Positions 17,557 through 28,244 are shown, counted from the stretch's first letter. The stretch is 64,000 bases of DNA from Streptosporangium carneum (GCF_027922005.1 NZ_BSEV01000003.1:248001-312000); one strand, 5' to 3'. Notes: generated by a model from the letters alone, not told the origin. Made by a program: numbers and translations.

Positions 17557-18135
17557 TTGCGTCTCGACCCCACGCGAGAGCGGGCGATTCTCGACGCGAC
17601 CGTGGAACTGCTCTCCGAGGTCGGCTACGACCGCATGTCCGTCGACCAGATCGCCAAACGGGCCAGCGCGAGCAAAGCCACGATCTATCGCCGCTGGCCC
17701 GGCAAGGAGGCCCTGGTCGTGGACCTCGTGTGCAACCACCTGGAGGTCGAGGCCGCCCCGCCGCCGGACACCGGGTCGATGCGCGGCGACCTGCTGGCGG
17801 TGGTCAAGGGGTTCTGCGGGATCCTCGAGCAGAGGCACAACATGATCTTCGGCCTCCTCCCCGCCCTGCTCACCACCCCCGAACTGGCGGCGGCCCTGCG
17901 CGACAAGGTGCCGCGCCCCGACATCACCGGCATCACCCCGCTGCTCGACCGGGCCCGCGAGCGGGGTGAGCTGCCCGGGGGGGTCGACCCGGGCGAGGTC
18001 AGGACCGTCGCCGAGTCCCTGGCCTGGCACCGGCTGCTGTTCACCGGCAGACCGCTCGACGACTCGTTCGCGGAGGAGACGGTCGACAGGGTGCTGCTGC
18101 CGCTGCTCCGCTCCTGGTCGGCGGCGGGGTCCTGA
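17557..18135 (+). CDS. TetR/AcrR family transcriptional regulator
   Basis: A 192-residue repressor. The helix-turn-helix occupies residues about 8-52 (ERAILDATVELLSEVGYDRMSVDQIAKRASASKAT in two halves, then IYRRWPGKEALV). The C-terminal ligand domain is all helical. The start is TTG with GGAGG four bases upstream. It is co-transcribed with the SDR gene. The perfect palindrome at 16625 is the obvious binding site, giving ligand-responsive control of the dehydrogenase. Confidence 0.88.
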   Translation: MRLDPTRERAILDATVELLSEVGYDRMSVDQIAKRASASKATIYRRWPGKEALVVDLVCNHLEVEAAPPPDTGSMRGDLLAVVKGFCGILEQRHNMIFGLLPALLTTPELAAALRDKVPRPDITGITPLLDRARERGELPGGVDPGEVRTVAESLAWHRLLFTGRPLDDSFAEETVDRVLLPLLRSWSAAGS

Positions 18136-18529
18136 CCCTCCCGAAGGCCCCTGCCAGGTAAAGGACCCCGTCTTGACCAGGCAAAGGACGGGTCCGCGAA
18201 AAGATCTACGTTAACCTCCGGGCGCGGCGGGCGGATCATGACCCGCGATCGCCCCCTTCGTCGCCCCGCTGCCCGAAAAGCCTTTTCCCACAGGGGTTTC
18301 CGGCCCCGAAGTGAAGATCGGCGCGGCACGGGAGGCTCGAAAGTCGGCCTAGTCTTCCCGCCTGATTCCGAGCTATTCCAAAGCCAAGGCAATGTGCCGG
18401 ACTTGTAATCGTCTGTCCGGTTCACGTACGTTCAACGAATTCGTGGCGAACGCCTAGACCTTCGCAGGTCAACGCATTGCCAGCACATTGCCCGACCGTG
18501 ATCCACCAGGTGGGACCTCCGCCTGACTG
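18136..18529. other. Intergenic region upstream of the riboswitch
   Basis: About 390 bases without a gene. A near-repeat CAGGTAAAGGACCCCGTC / CCAGGCAAAGGACGGGTC (18154-18195) lies just after the TetR gene. The promoter for the riboswitch transcript must lie here, but no clear -35/-10 pair was identified. Confidence 0.45.
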
Positions 18530-18665
18530 GACACGGCCGCCGAATCCGCGATTACGCGGAACCGGGGAACCAAGTTTTTGGGGTGAATCAGCGCGTCCAG
18601 CGCTGTAGGGCACTTTCCAGCCCGAACCCGTCAGCTAACCCGGTAGGCGGCATGGAAGCGACGCA
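18530..18665 (+). promoter_or_regulatory. c-di-AMP riboswitch (ydaO-yuaA type)
   Basis: The conserved core blocks of the ydaO class appear in order: CCGAATCCGCG near 18540, GGGGAACCAAGTTTTTGG, GGGTGAATCA near 18581, then AGCCCGAACCCGTCAGCTAA and GTAGGCGGCATGGAAGC to about 18659. The element ends 15-20 bases before the start of a secreted CHAP hydrolase. In actinobacteria this riboswitch class typically sits ahead of wall hydrolases and turns them off when c-di-AMP is high. The limits are approximate because the outer stem was not folded. Confidence 0.88.
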
Positions 18666-18680
18666 AGGAGCAGTAACCCC

Positions 18681-19403
18681 ATGGCCAAGCACCGCCTTAC
18701 CTCCACCCCCAAGACGCACTACCTGGCCCGCATCATCCTGGGAACGTCCATCGCCCTCACCGGCGCGGTCTTCGCAGGCCCCGCCGCCCTGGCGGACGCC
18801 CCGGGGAACGCCCCGGTCGGCGCTCCCCCCGTCGAGGTCAAGACCGAGGTCAAGACCGTCAAGGCCGCCAAGACCCGCCTCGAGAGCGAGGCCGAGCGTC
18901 TGCCCAAGGTCACCGCGCAGCAGGTCCTGGAGCTCGCCTCCAAGCAGATCGGCATCAGGGAGAACTCACAGGGCGGCGGAACCAAGTTCCAGTCCTGGTA
19001 CATGTCCTCCGAGCGCGCCAAGGAGACCACCGCCCGTGACGGCGGCCGCAGCGTCAGGGACTACGCCAACGCCCCCTGGTGCGCGATGTTCGTCTCCTGG
19101 GTCGGCGAGCACGCGGGCATCCGCCCCACGATGGGCTGGGACGCCTACACCGTCTCCCACGCCAAGTGGTTCAAGAACCACGACCACTGGGGCACCACCC
19201 CCAAGCCCGGCGCGGTCGTCTACTTCGACTGGAACGGCGGCAAGAACCTCGAGGGCATCGACCACGTCGGCTTCGTGAAGAAGGACAACGGCGACGGCAC
19301 GATCACCACGATCGAGGGCAACACCGGCAACGGCAAGGTCGAGCAGCGCGTCCGCCCGACCTCCCAGGTCGTCGGCTACGGCTACCCGGTCTACAGCGGC
19401 TGA
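18681..19403 (+). CDS. Secreted CHAP-domain peptidoglycan hydrolase
   Basis: A 240-residue exported protein. The signal peptide runs to ALADA at about residue 38, then a charged linker (VEVKTEVKTVKAAKTRLESE) leads to a CHAP amidase/endopeptidase domain from about residue 78. The catalytic Cys is in NAPWCAMFVSW (about 133), the His in GIDHVGFV, and the polar third residue near IEGNTGN. It would cleave peptidoglycan cross-links or the Ala-muramic acid bond. AAGGAG lies ten bases before the ATG. Expression is predicted to be under the ydaO riboswitch directly upstream, linking wall turnover to c-di-AMP. Confidence 0.88.
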   Translation: MAKHRLTSTPKTHYLARIILGTSIALTGAVFAGPAALADAPGNAPVGAPPVEVKTEVKTVKAAKTRLESEAERLPKVTAQQVLELASKQIGIRENSQGGGTKFQSWYMSSERAKETTARDGGRSVRDYANAPWCAMFVSWVGEHAGIRPTMGWDAYTVSHAKWFKNHDHWGTTPKPGAVVYFDWNGGKNLEGIDHVGFVKKDNGDGTITTIEGNTGNGKVEQRVRPTSQVVGYGYPVYSG

Positions 19404-19436
19404 CCCGCCCGCTGTAACGGCTGTTCCCCCACACCC

Positions 19437-19475
19437 GGAAAAGGGGCGTGGCTCATCCGAGCCGCGCCCCTTTCC
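19437..19475 (+). terminator. Terminator after the CHAP hydrolase
   Basis: An inverted repeat GGAAAAGGGGCGTGGCTC with GAGCCGCGCCCCTTTCC (one G-T pair, loop ATCC), about 35 bases after the stop. Confidence 0.75.
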
Positions 19476-19627
19476 GCGTCCCCGCTCCCCCTCCTCGCCG
19501 CCGTCTCCACGCGCCCGCCCACCCGACTCCCCTTGCCGCCTCCTCCCCTCCGCCCGCTCGCCCCCCGCCACCGGCACGCTCCGCCTCGGGGTCTCGGTCA
19601 TCGATCATCCCGAGCACCCTCTCCCTT

Positions 19628-19641
19628 TGGGAGCGCTCCCA
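19628..19641. promoter_or_regulatory. CebR box 1
   Basis: Exact TGGGAGCGCTCCCA, the 14-base palindrome bound by Streptomyces CebR, extended to TTTGGGAGCGCTCCCAAA. It is 230 bases before cebE. Confidence 0.9.
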
Positions 19642-19756
19642 AAGCATCAAATGTACCTTTTGTCGCCTATGTGCCTATATACACCTCGGCGACACGCGGA
19701 CGTAACGGTTGAGTTTCGGCGTATTGACGTTTCGACCACCCGTCGTCCACCCTTCG

Positions 19757-19770
19757 TGGGAGCGCTCCCA
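19757..19770. promoter_or_regulatory. CebR box 2
   Basis: A second exact TGGGAGCGCTCCCA, 129 bases downstream of the first (start to start) and about 100 bases before cebE. Two perfect boxes suggest tight repression, possibly with both repressors contacting one promoter region. Confidence 0.9.
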
Positions 19771-19871
19771 GCACATTGAGGAACCGCCCCATCGCAGGAT
19801 CGCGTTCGTCGGGGACCGATCCCCGATGTCACCTCCCACCGATTCGGGCGACCACCTGAGAGGGGTCCGGA

Positions 19872-21224
19872 ATGTCGAAAAACAGGCGGCGTGGCAGGTT
19901 CGCCACGGTCACGGCGGTGGCGGCCACGGCGCTGGCCGTAGCCTCGTGCGGTTCGGGCGAACCCGCTCAACCCACGGCGGGCGGCGGTGCCGCGTCCGCG
20001 GCGGCCGAGCCGGTGACCATCACCGTGCACACCTTCGGCGGCGGCGAGAACTTCGGCTACGACAAGGCCGTGGAGACGTGGAACGCCGCGCATCCCAACA
20101 TCCAGATCAAGTACCAGAACCTGACCGACCGCTTCGAGGACGTCTACCTGCCCCAGTTGCTCCAGCGCCTGCAGGCGGGCAGCGGCGCGGCCGACGTCAT
20201 CGCCCTCGACGAGGGCGCGATGGGCCTGATGAAGGCCCGCCCGCAGTTCTTCACCGACCTCGGCCAGTACGGCCTGGACAGCCGCAAGGCCGACTTCCCC
20301 GCGGCCAAGTGGGACAACGGCGTCAACACCGAAGGCAGGCTGTTCGCCCTCGGCACCGACATCGGCGGCATGACCCTGTGCTACCGCACGGACCTGTTCG
20401 AGAAGGCGGGCCTGCCCACGGAGCGCGAGGAGGTCGGCAGGCTCTGGCCTGACTGGAACGCCTTCATGGAGGTCGGCAAGAAGTTCCAGGCCGCCAACCC
20501 CGGCAAGGACGACCCGAGATTCCTCGACGGCCCGAACACGCTCTACAACGTGATCCTGTTCCAGGAGGCGCCGAAGAACGGCAACGTCGCCTACTTCGAC
20601 AAGGGCGACAAGCTCGTCATCGAGACCAACCCGGCCGTCAAGACCGCCTTCGACACGGTCAAGAGCTTCAGCCAGGCGGGCCTGACCGCCAAGCTGTCCT
20701 CCTTCACGCCGCCGTGGAACGCCGCCATCAAGAAGGGCGGGTTCGCCACGATGGGCTGCCCGGCCTGGATGTTGGGCGTGGTCTCCGGCGCGGCGGGCGA
20801 GTCCGGCAAGGGCAAGTGGGACGTCGCGGCGGTGCCCGGCGGCGCGGGCAACTGGGGCGGCTCCTACCTCGCGGTGCCCAAGCAGAGCAAGCACCCCAAG
20901 GAGGCCGCCGAGGTGCTGAACTACCTCACCGGCAAGGAGGGTCACGTCATGGCCTTCCAGGAGGCCGCGGCCTTCCCGAGCTCCATCCCGGCCCAGCAGG
21001 ACCCCGCGGTCAGCGAGCTGAGAAACCCCTTCTTCAACGACGCGCCGACCGGCCAGATCTTCGGAGCCTCGGTCAAGGACCTGCAGCCCACCTTCCTCGG
21101 TGAGAAGCACGCACAGGTGAAGACCTCGGTCGAGAAGGTCCTCGAGGGCATGGACCAGGGCTCGGTCCCCTACGACCAGGCCTGGACGAGGTTCCTCGGG
21201 GCCGGCGTCAAGGCGGCGGGCTGA
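19872..21224 (+). CDS. cebE: Cellobiose-type ABC transporter substrate-binding lipoprotein
   Basis: A 450-residue extracellular solute-binding protein of family 1. The signal peptide ends in the lipobox AVASC at about residue 25, so it is a membrane-anchored lipoprotein. The mature part begins VTITVHTFGGGENFGYDKAV, typical of sugar binders. GAGAGGGG precedes the ATG. It is the first gene of an operon with two permeases, a GH1 beta-glucosidase and a LacI repressor, behind two CebR boxes. That context indicates cellobiose and cello-oligosaccharide uptake. No ATPase gene is present; Streptomyces systems of this kind share MsiK. Confidence 0.9.
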   Translation: MSKNRRRGRFATVTAVAATALAVASCGSGEPAQPTAGGGAASAAAEPVTITVHTFGGGENFGYDKAVETWNAAHPNIQIKYQNLTDRFEDVYLPQLLQRLQAGSGAADVIALDEGAMGLMKARPQFFTDLGQYGLDSRKADFPAAKWDNGVNTEGRLFALGTDIGGMTLCYRTDLFEKAGLPTEREEVGRLWPDWNAFMEVGKKFQAANPGKDDPRFLDGPNTLYNVILFQEAPKNGNVAYFDKGDKLVIETNPAVKTAFDTVKSFSQAGLTAKLSSFTPPWNAAIKKGGFATMGCPAWMLGVVSGAAGESGKGKWDVAAVPGGAGNWGGSYLAVPKQSKHPKEAAEVLNYLTGKEGHVMAFQEAAAFPSSIPAQQDPAVSELRNPFFNDAPTGQIFGASVKDLQPTFLGEKHAQVKTSVEKVLEGMDQGSVPYDQAWTRFLGAGVKAAG

Positions 21225-21303
21225 CCCAGGGGCCCGCGCGGGCCGGGCGGGCGGCGCCCCCGCCGCCCGGCCCGCCGCCCGCCCCTCGCTGAAAGGCTGA
21301 TCG

Positions 21304-22278
21304 ATGACCCTTCACCTCGAAACCGCGACTCCCGCCGGGTCCGGCGGGAGCGGCCCCCCGGCGGAGCGGACACGGCGGGGCGGCGCCTGGACGGCCAGGT
21401 TCGACCTCCTGGCGACCCCCTACCTCTTCGTCTCCCCCTACTTCCTCCTCTTCGCCGTCTTCGGCGTCTTCCCTCTCGGCTACACCCTCTGGGTCTCGCT
21501 GCACGACTGGGAGCTCGCCGGGGACAGGACCTTCGTCGGGGTCGACAACTACCTCTCCCTGATCACCGACGACGCCTTCTGGAACGCGGTGGTCAACACG
21601 CTCGGGATGTTCGTCATGTCGACGGTCCCGCAGCTGGTCCTCTCCCTGGTCCTGGCGAACGCCCTCAACAAGCGCATCCGGGGCAGGCTCCTGCTGCGCA
21701 TGGGCGTGCTGCTGCCACTGGTCACCTCCGTCGTCGCGGTCGCCGTCGTCTTCACCCAGCTCTACGGGCGCGACTACGGCATGGTGAACTGGTTCCTCGG
21801 CCTCTTCGGGGTCGACGCGATCAACTGGCAGAACGAGAAGTGGTCCTCGTGGATCGCGATCTCCACGATGATCGACTGGCGCTGGACCGGCTACAACGCG
21901 ATCATCCTGCTCGCCGCCATGCAGACCGTCCCCAAGGACCTGTACGAGGCGGCCGCCATCGACGGCGCGAGCGCCCGGCGGCAGTTCTGGCGGATCACCA
22001 TCCCCCTGCTCCGCCCGACGATCGTCTTCACGGTGTTCGTCTCGACCATCGGCGGCCTGACGCTGTTCACCGAGCCGGTCATGTTCGACGGCAACCCGAC
22101 GATGAGCGGCGGCGCGACCGGCCAGTACCAGACGGTGGCGATGTTCGTCGTCAAGGAGGCGTTCCGCGACTTCGACCTCGGGTACGCGGCCGCCGCCGCC
22201 TGGCTGCTGTTCGCGCTGATCCTCCTCGGCACGCTCGTCAACCACTCCCTCACCCGCCGCATCGGGGGGACCGAATGA
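21304..22278 (+). CDS. cebF: Sugar ABC transporter permease
   Basis: A 324-residue inner-membrane permease with about six transmembrane helices; the first is near YLFVSPYFLLFAVFGVFPLGY. The ATPase-contact EAA loop reads EAAAIDGASARRQFWRITIPLLRP (about residues 215-240). It pairs with the next permease, whose ATG overlaps its TGA (ATGA). The preceding gap contains a GC hairpin (GGGCGGGCGGCGCC...) that may protect the abundant cebE message. Function follows from operon context: entry of cello-oligosaccharides bound by CebE. Confidence 0.9.
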   Translation: MTLHLETATPAGSGGSGPPAERTRRGGAWTARFDLLATPYLFVSPYFLLFAVFGVFPLGYTLWVSLHDWELAGDRTFVGVDNYLSLITDDAFWNAVVNTLGMFVMSTVPQLVLSLVLANALNKRIRGRLLLRMGVLLPLVTSVVAVAVVFTQLYGRDYGMVNWFLGLFGVDAINWQNEKWSSWIAISTMIDWRWTGYNAIILLAAMQTVPKDLYEAAAIDGASARRQFWRITIPLLRPTIVFTVFVSTIGGLTLFTEPVMFDGNPTMSGGATGQYQTVAMFVVKEAFRDFDLGYAAAAAWLLFALILLGTLVNHSLTRRIGGTE

Positions 22279-23155
22279 CCGCGACACGCACCGGCCGCCG
22301 CGCGGGCGGGACGCTCCCCGGGACCCGTGACCGCGTCTGGGACGCGGGCCCGCTGACGAAGGCCGTCCTCGCCCTCGCCATCGTGATCTCCGCGTTCCCG
22401 ATCTACTACATGTTCGTCATGGCCACCCGGACGAACGAGGAGGCGATCGACGTCCCCCCGCCGCTGCTGCCCGGCGGCCACCTGGGGGAGAACGTCGCGC
22501 GGCTGCTCGCGACCGAGGACGCCTACTTCCTCACCGGCCTGGTCAACTCGGCCGTCGTCGCGGTCACCGTGACCCTGTCGGTGATCCTCATCTCCACGCT
22601 GGCCGGATTCGCCTTCGCCAAGCTGCGCTTCAGAGGCGGCAGGGTGCTGCTCGGCCTGGTCCTGGTGACGATGATGGTCCCGCTGCAGCAGATGGGCGTG
22701 GTCCCGCTGTACGAGCTCATGGTCGCCCTCGGCTGGACCGGTCAGCTCAAGGCGGTGATCCTGCCCTTCCTGGTCAACGGGTTCGGCGTCTTCATGATGA
22801 CCCAGTACACCCGCCAGGCGGTGCCGGACGAGCTCGTCGAGGCCGCCCGGGTCGACGGCGCGTCCACCGCGCGCGTCTACGCGAGCGTCGTCCTGCCCGC
22901 GCTCAGGCCGGGCATGGCGGTGCTGGCCCTGCTCGTGTTCATGCAGACGTGGAACGAGTTCATGTGGCCGCTGATCGTGCTGAACCCGGACAACCCCGTG
23001 GTGCAGACCTCGATCGCCGCGCTCAACCAGGCCCACGGCACCGACTACGTCATGTTGTTCACCGGCACGGCGGCCTCGGTCCTCCCCCTCTTCGTCGTTT
23101 TCATCGTGTTCGGCCGCCAGATCGTCGGCGGCCTCATGGAAGGTGCGGTCAAGGC

Positions 23156-23159
<4 letters not shown>
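22275..23159 (+). CDS. cebG: Sugar ABC transporter permease
   Basis: A 294-residue permease of the MalG type. It has six predicted helices starting at AVLALAIVISAFPIYYMFV, and its EAA loop is EAARVDGASTARVYASVVLPALRPG. It starts at the ATG overlapping the cebF stop and ends at a GTGA overlap with the beta-glucosidase. The whole uptake-hydrolysis unit is therefore translationally coupled. It should form the heterodimeric channel with CebF. Confidence 0.9.
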
Positions 23160-24580
<1,421 letters not shown>

Positions 24581-24597
24581 GGGTCTAAGGATCTTTC

Positions 24598-25620
24598 ATG
24601 GGGGCGAGAACAATGAACGGCGACCGTCGTCCGACCCTTGAGGCGGTCGCGGCTCTGGCCGGTGTCGGTCGCGGCACCGTCTCCCGGGTCATCAACGGCT
24701 CGCCGAAGGTGAGCGAGAAGGCCCGCGACGCCGTGCAACAGGCCATCAGGGAGCTGGGCTACGTCCCGAACCGGGCGGCCCGCACACTGGTCACCCGGCG
24801 CACCGACACCGTCGCGCTGGTGGTCTCCGAGTCGGAGTCACGGGTCTTCGACGAGCCCTACTTCGCGGGGACCATCCGCGGCATCGGCTCCGCGCTGTCG
24901 GAGACGGGCCTGCAGCTGATCCTGGCGATGGCCCAGTCCAGGCAGGACCACGAGCGGCTGGAGCACTATCTGACCGGGCAGCACGTCGACGGCGTGCTGC
25001 TGATCTCGCTGCACGGCGCGGACCCGCTGCCGGGCAGGCTGGAGGAGATGGGCGTGCCGACCGTCATCGGCGGCAGGCCCGTCGGGCCGGCCCCCTACAG
25101 TTACGTCGACGTCGACAACAGGGCCGGGGCCAGGCAGGCGGTGAAGTACCTCCTGGGCAGGGGCCGCAGGCGGATCGCCACCGTCGCGGGCCCGCAGGAC
25201 ATGGGGGTCGGCGTCGACCGGCTCGCGGGCTACCGCGACGCGCTGATCGCGACGGGGGTGCCGGAGCTCGTGGCCTACGGCGACTTCAGCGAGGCGAGCG
25301 GCGCGGCCGCCATGCGCGAACTCCTCACGAAGGACCCCGGCCTCGACGCGGTCTTCACCGCCTCGGACCCGATGGCGCTGGGCGCGATGCGGGTGCTTCG
25401 CGAGGAGGGCAGAGCCGTCCCCGGCGACGTGGCGGTGATCGGGTTCGACGACTCACCCGCGGGGGCGCACTCCTCGCCCGCCCTGACCACCGTGCACCAG
25501 CCGACGGAGGCGATGGGCCGCCAGATGGCCCATCTTCTGGTCGCCCGCATCAACGGCGAGCATTTAGAGCAGCCTGTGGTGATACTGGACACGCACCTGG
25601 TCGAGCGGGCCTCCGCCTGA
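24598..25620 (+). CDS. cebR: LacI-family repressor of cellobiose use
   Basis: A 340-residue LacI/GalR regulator. The N-terminal helix-turn-helix (RPTLEAVAALAGVGRGTVSRVING, in two halves) is followed by the hinge YVPNRAARTLVTRR. The periplasmic-binding-type effector domain starts at TVALVVSESES. It follows bglC after only 17 bases, so it is in the operon it should control. Two starts are possible, 24598 (AAGGATC upstream) and 24613 (GGGGGCGAG upstream). Codon 323 is TTA (25564-25566), the second TTA in this operon. Cellobiose is the expected inducer by analogy to Streptomyces CebR. Confidence 0.88.
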   Translation: MGARTMNGDRRPTLEAVAALAGVGRGTVSRVINGSPKVSEKARDAVQQAIRELGYVPNRAARTLVTRRTDTVALVVSESESRVFDEPYFAGTIRGIGSALSETGLQLILAMAQSRQDHERLEHYLTGQHVDGVLLISLHGADPLPGRLEEMGVPTVIGGRPVGPAPYSYVDVDNRAGARQAVKYLLGRGRRRIATVAGPQDMGVGVDRLAGYRDALIATGVPELVAYGDFSEASGAAAMRELLTKDPGLDAVFTASDPMALGAMRVLREEGRAVPGDVAVIGFDDSPAGAHSSPALTTVHQPTEAMGRQMAHLLVARINGEHLEQPVVILDTHLVERASA

Positions 25621-25722
25621 CCGCCCCGTCCCCGGCCGGCTTCGCGCTCTCCCCCTGTCCCCGCCCGCTCGGCCCGTCCTCCGTCCTCTGTGTCCCCTCC
25701 TGTCCCCGGCGAAAGGACCATC

Positions 25723-26619
25723 GTGTCCCGGCAGTTCACCCTCCGCGGCGGCGGCTTGCACGCCGAGATCAGCGAGCGGGCCGCGGCCCTGCGCGTGCTC
25801 AGGCACGGTGAGCGCGACCTGGTGACCCCCTGGCCGCAGGACGGCCCGATCCCCTTCTACAGCGGCACCCTGCTCGCCCCCTGGCCGAACCGGGTCGGCG
25901 GCGCGCGCTACACCTTCGGCGGCCTGACCCACCGGTTGCCCGCGAACGAGGAGGACAGGGGCAACGCCCTGCACGGTCTGGTCGCCGAGACCGACTGGCA
26001 GGCGGTCGAATGGCTGGCGGTGGAGGACGAGCACGGCTTCGTACGGCTGGCGCACACCATCACCCCGACGCCCGGCTACCCCTTCACGGTCGCCCTGCAG
26101 GTGCGTCACTCCCTGACCTCCGAGGGGCTGACCACCACGCTGAGCGCGGAGAACACGGGCGAGGAGGCCGCGCCGTACGGCTGCGCGCCGCACCCGTGGC
26201 TGCTGGCGGGCGACCGGGTCGAGGACTACGAGCTGCTGGTGCCCGCCGACAGGGTGTCGCCGCCCGACGACCGGATGCTGCCGAGCTCCCTGGAGGACGT
26301 CTCCGGCACGCCGTACGACTTCAGGAGCCCGCGGACCGTCGGCGAGACGGCCCTCGACCACACCTTCACCGGGCTGACGCCCGACGCGGACGGGCTGGTC
26401 AGGGTGCGGGTGCGCGGCCCCGAGGGAGGGGTTGAGCTGCGCTGGGACGCCTCGGCGCTGCCGTGGGCGCAGGTGTGCACCGGCACCGGGTTCGGCCACA
26501 GGGGCCTGGCCGTGGAGCCGATGACCTGTCCTCCCGACGCCTTCAACTCGGGCGTCGACCTGATCGTGCTCCAGCCGGGCGACAGGGTCGAGACCTCCTG
26601 GACGATCTCCCCCCTCTGA
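25723..26619 (+). CDS. Aldose 1-epimerase family protein
   Basis: A 298-residue galactose-mutarotase-like enzyme interconverting alpha and beta anomers of hexoses. Family features are LAPWPNRVGGARYTFGG near residue 48, NALHGLV with the first catalytic His, APHPWL with the second, and the base Glu in LAVEPMTCPPDAFNSG near the end. The GTG at 25723 has AAAGGA six bases upstream; the in-frame GTG at 25690 is less likely. It sits about 100 bases after cebR in the same direction and may help process glucose released by BglC. Confidence 0.85.
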   Translation: MSRQFTLRGGGLHAEISERAAALRVLRHGERDLVTPWPQDGPIPFYSGTLLAPWPNRVGGARYTFGGLTHRLPANEEDRGNALHGLVAETDWQAVEWLAVEDEHGFVRLAHTITPTPGYPFTVALQVRHSLTSEGLTTTLSAENTGEEAAPYGCAPHPWLLAGDRVEDYELLVPADRVSPPDDRMLPSSLEDVSGTPYDFRSPRTVGETALDHTFTGLTPDADGLVRVRVRGPEGGVELRWDASALPWAQVCTGTGFGHRGLAVEPMTCPPDAFNSGVDLIVLQPGDRVETSWTISPL

Positions 26620-26820
26620 TCCGGCCGCCCGAGGCGACACGGCGGACCGGCGCGCTCCTCCGCCGCGTCTGTCTCGCCCTGATCACGCTCGTGGAGAACG
26701 GCCCCCGCCGGTGTCCGGAGAAGGACCGCGCCCGCTCCGCGGCGGAAGCGCCGCCTCGCCGCTCGGGCGCTGGAGGTGCTGCGAGCCGCGCGGTGGACCC
26801 GCGCGGGCGCGTGCCGGGCG

Positions 26821-27657
26821 TCAGACGGACGGAAGGTCGGCGACCATGATGGGGGTGGTGGTCGGCCTGTCGGATCCGCCCGCGGGCTCGACGGTCAGGC
26901 CGACCCGCTGGTCGCCTCTGAGGGGGGTGGTCAGCAGTGGCGTGGTGACGTCGCCCTCGGCCTGTTCGAGCAGGCCCGCGGGGCGGGCGCCGTCCGGGCC
27001 CATCAGCCACACCTCGTAGACCCGGGAGTCGGGCAGCGGGGGGAGCCCTCTGGTCGTGACCACCATCCGCCCCTGCGAGGGCGACAGCACCATGGTGCAG
27101 ACGCCGCCGGAGGAGACGGGGTATCTCACGGTCTTGGCGTCCGAGGCGGCGATCACGGTCACGGCCTGCCGGAGCTCGTCGCGGTCCCTGACCGCGTCGA
27201 CGGCGATGGCGCCCATGGCGACGGCGGCGGCGCTCGCGGCGGCCACCAGACCGATCGCGACCCGCCTGCGCCACGGGGGACGGGCCCTGAGCGGCACCAC
27301 GTCGCCGGGCGGAGGCCCCGCGCGACGCCCCTCGGCGTCGTGCTCGCCCGAGGGAGGAACGTCCGTACGGCGGTCGCCCGTCCTGCGGCCCTTCGGGAGG
27401 GGTTCCTCCACGGTCCGGTCGAGAAGGGGCGGTTCCTGGCGGACCTCGGCGATGCGGGCCATGACGCGGGCGCGCAGCGCGGCGGGCGGCGCCTCCGCGG
27501 CGGCCACGCCCAGCCTGGCGGCCGTCTCCGACAGCCCTCGCACCTCGACGGCGCAGGACTCGCACCTGGCCATGTGGTCCTCGAAGAACACCACGTCGTG
27601 CTCGGGCAGCGCGTGCAGCGCGTAGGCGCCGGACAGGGTGTGGAGGTCCTCGTTCAT
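26821..27657 (-). CDS. rskA: Anti-sigma-K factor (RskA-like, zinc-binding)
   Basis: A 278-residue membrane anti-sigma factor. The N-terminal zinc anti-sigma domain has HMARCESC (His-x3-Cys-x2-Cys, about residues 28-35). A charged, disordered linker leads to one transmembrane helix (VAIGLVAAASAAAVAMGAIAV, about 134-154). The extracytoplasmic RskA domain follows (VYEVWLMGPDGARPAGLL). Its start overlaps the sigma gene stop as ATGA, the usual arrangement. It should hold SigK at the membrane until regulated proteolysis releases it. Confidence 0.9.
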   Translation of the reverse strand: MNEDLHTLSGAYALHALPEHDVVFFEDHMARCESCAVEVRGLSETAARLGVAAAEAPPAALRARVMARIAEVRQEPPLLDRTVEEPLPKGRRTGDRRTDVPPSGEHDAEGRRAGPPPGDVVPLRARPPWRRRVAIGLVAAASAAAVAMGAIAVDAVRDRDELRQAVTVIAASDAKTVRYPVSSGGVCTMVLSPSQGRMVVTTRGLPPLPDSRVYEVWLMGPDGARPAGLLEQAEGDVTTPLLTTPLRGDQRVGLTVEPAGGSDRPTTTPIMVADLPSV

Positions 27658-28244
27658 CGTTCCACCCCCATGCAGTCACGGAGCCTGACGAGGCCGTCGC
27701 GCATCCTGGTCTTGACGGTGCCCAGCGGCACCCTCAGCAGCCCGGCGACCTCCGGATAGCTGTAACCACCGTAATAGGCGAGGGTCACGGCCTGTCGTTG
27801 CAGATCGGTCAGACCGCCCAGACAGCGGCGCACCCGCTCGCCCTCCAGGCGGGTGGTCACCGTCTCGGAGACCTCGTCGTAGGGGACCTCGCCCGACATG
27901 CGGGAGACCCGTTCCTCCCTGGCGGTCGAGGCCTGGGCGGACCTGACCCGGTCGACGGAGCGGCGGTGGGCCATGGTCATCACCCACGACAGGGCGCTGC
28001 CGCGCGTCCGGTCGTATCTGGAGGCGGTCCGCCAGACCTCGACCAGGACCTCCTGCGCCACCTCCTCCGCCTGCGCCCTGTCCCGCACCACTCGCCGGGC
28101 GAGGCCGAAGACCGGCCCGGCCAGCAGGTCGTAGACCCGGTCGAAGGCCTGCTCGTGCCCCAGCGCCACCTGGGACAGGAGCTCCTCCAGACCGGGTTCC
28201 TCCCCGGGGACCGGCGCCCCGGCGGGCTCACGTTCTGTCCTCAC
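27654..28244 (-). CDS. sigK: ECF RNA polymerase sigma factor SigK
   Basis: A 196-residue ECF sigma factor of the SigK group. Region 2 occupies about residues 35-100 (ARRVVRDRAQAEEVAQEVLVEVW, in two parts) and region 4 about 140-190 (LTDLQRQAVTLAYYGGYSYPEVA, then VPLGTVKTRMRDGLVRLR). The start is GTG at 28244 with AGGCGG just upstream. It is coupled to its anti-sigma factor. It is divergent from the FAD oxidoreductase gene with a gap of about 95 bases, so the shared region could hold an auto-regulated promoter. Confidence 0.9.
   Translation of the reverse strand: MRTEREPAGAPVPGEEPGLEELLSQVALGHEQAFDRVYDLLAGPVFGLARRVVRDRAQAEEVAQEVLVEVWRTASRYDRTRGSALSWVMTMAHRRSVDRVRSAQASTAREERVSRMSGEVPYDEVSETVTTRLEGERVRRCLGGLTDLQRQAVTLAYYGGYSYPEVAGLLRVPLGTVKTRMRDGLVRLRDCMGVER

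Noticed and set aside
24598-24612. Whether cebR starts at 24598 or 24613
   Set aside because: Both starts have a plausible ribosome-binding site and the upstream codons do not change the domains, so no finding is claimed.
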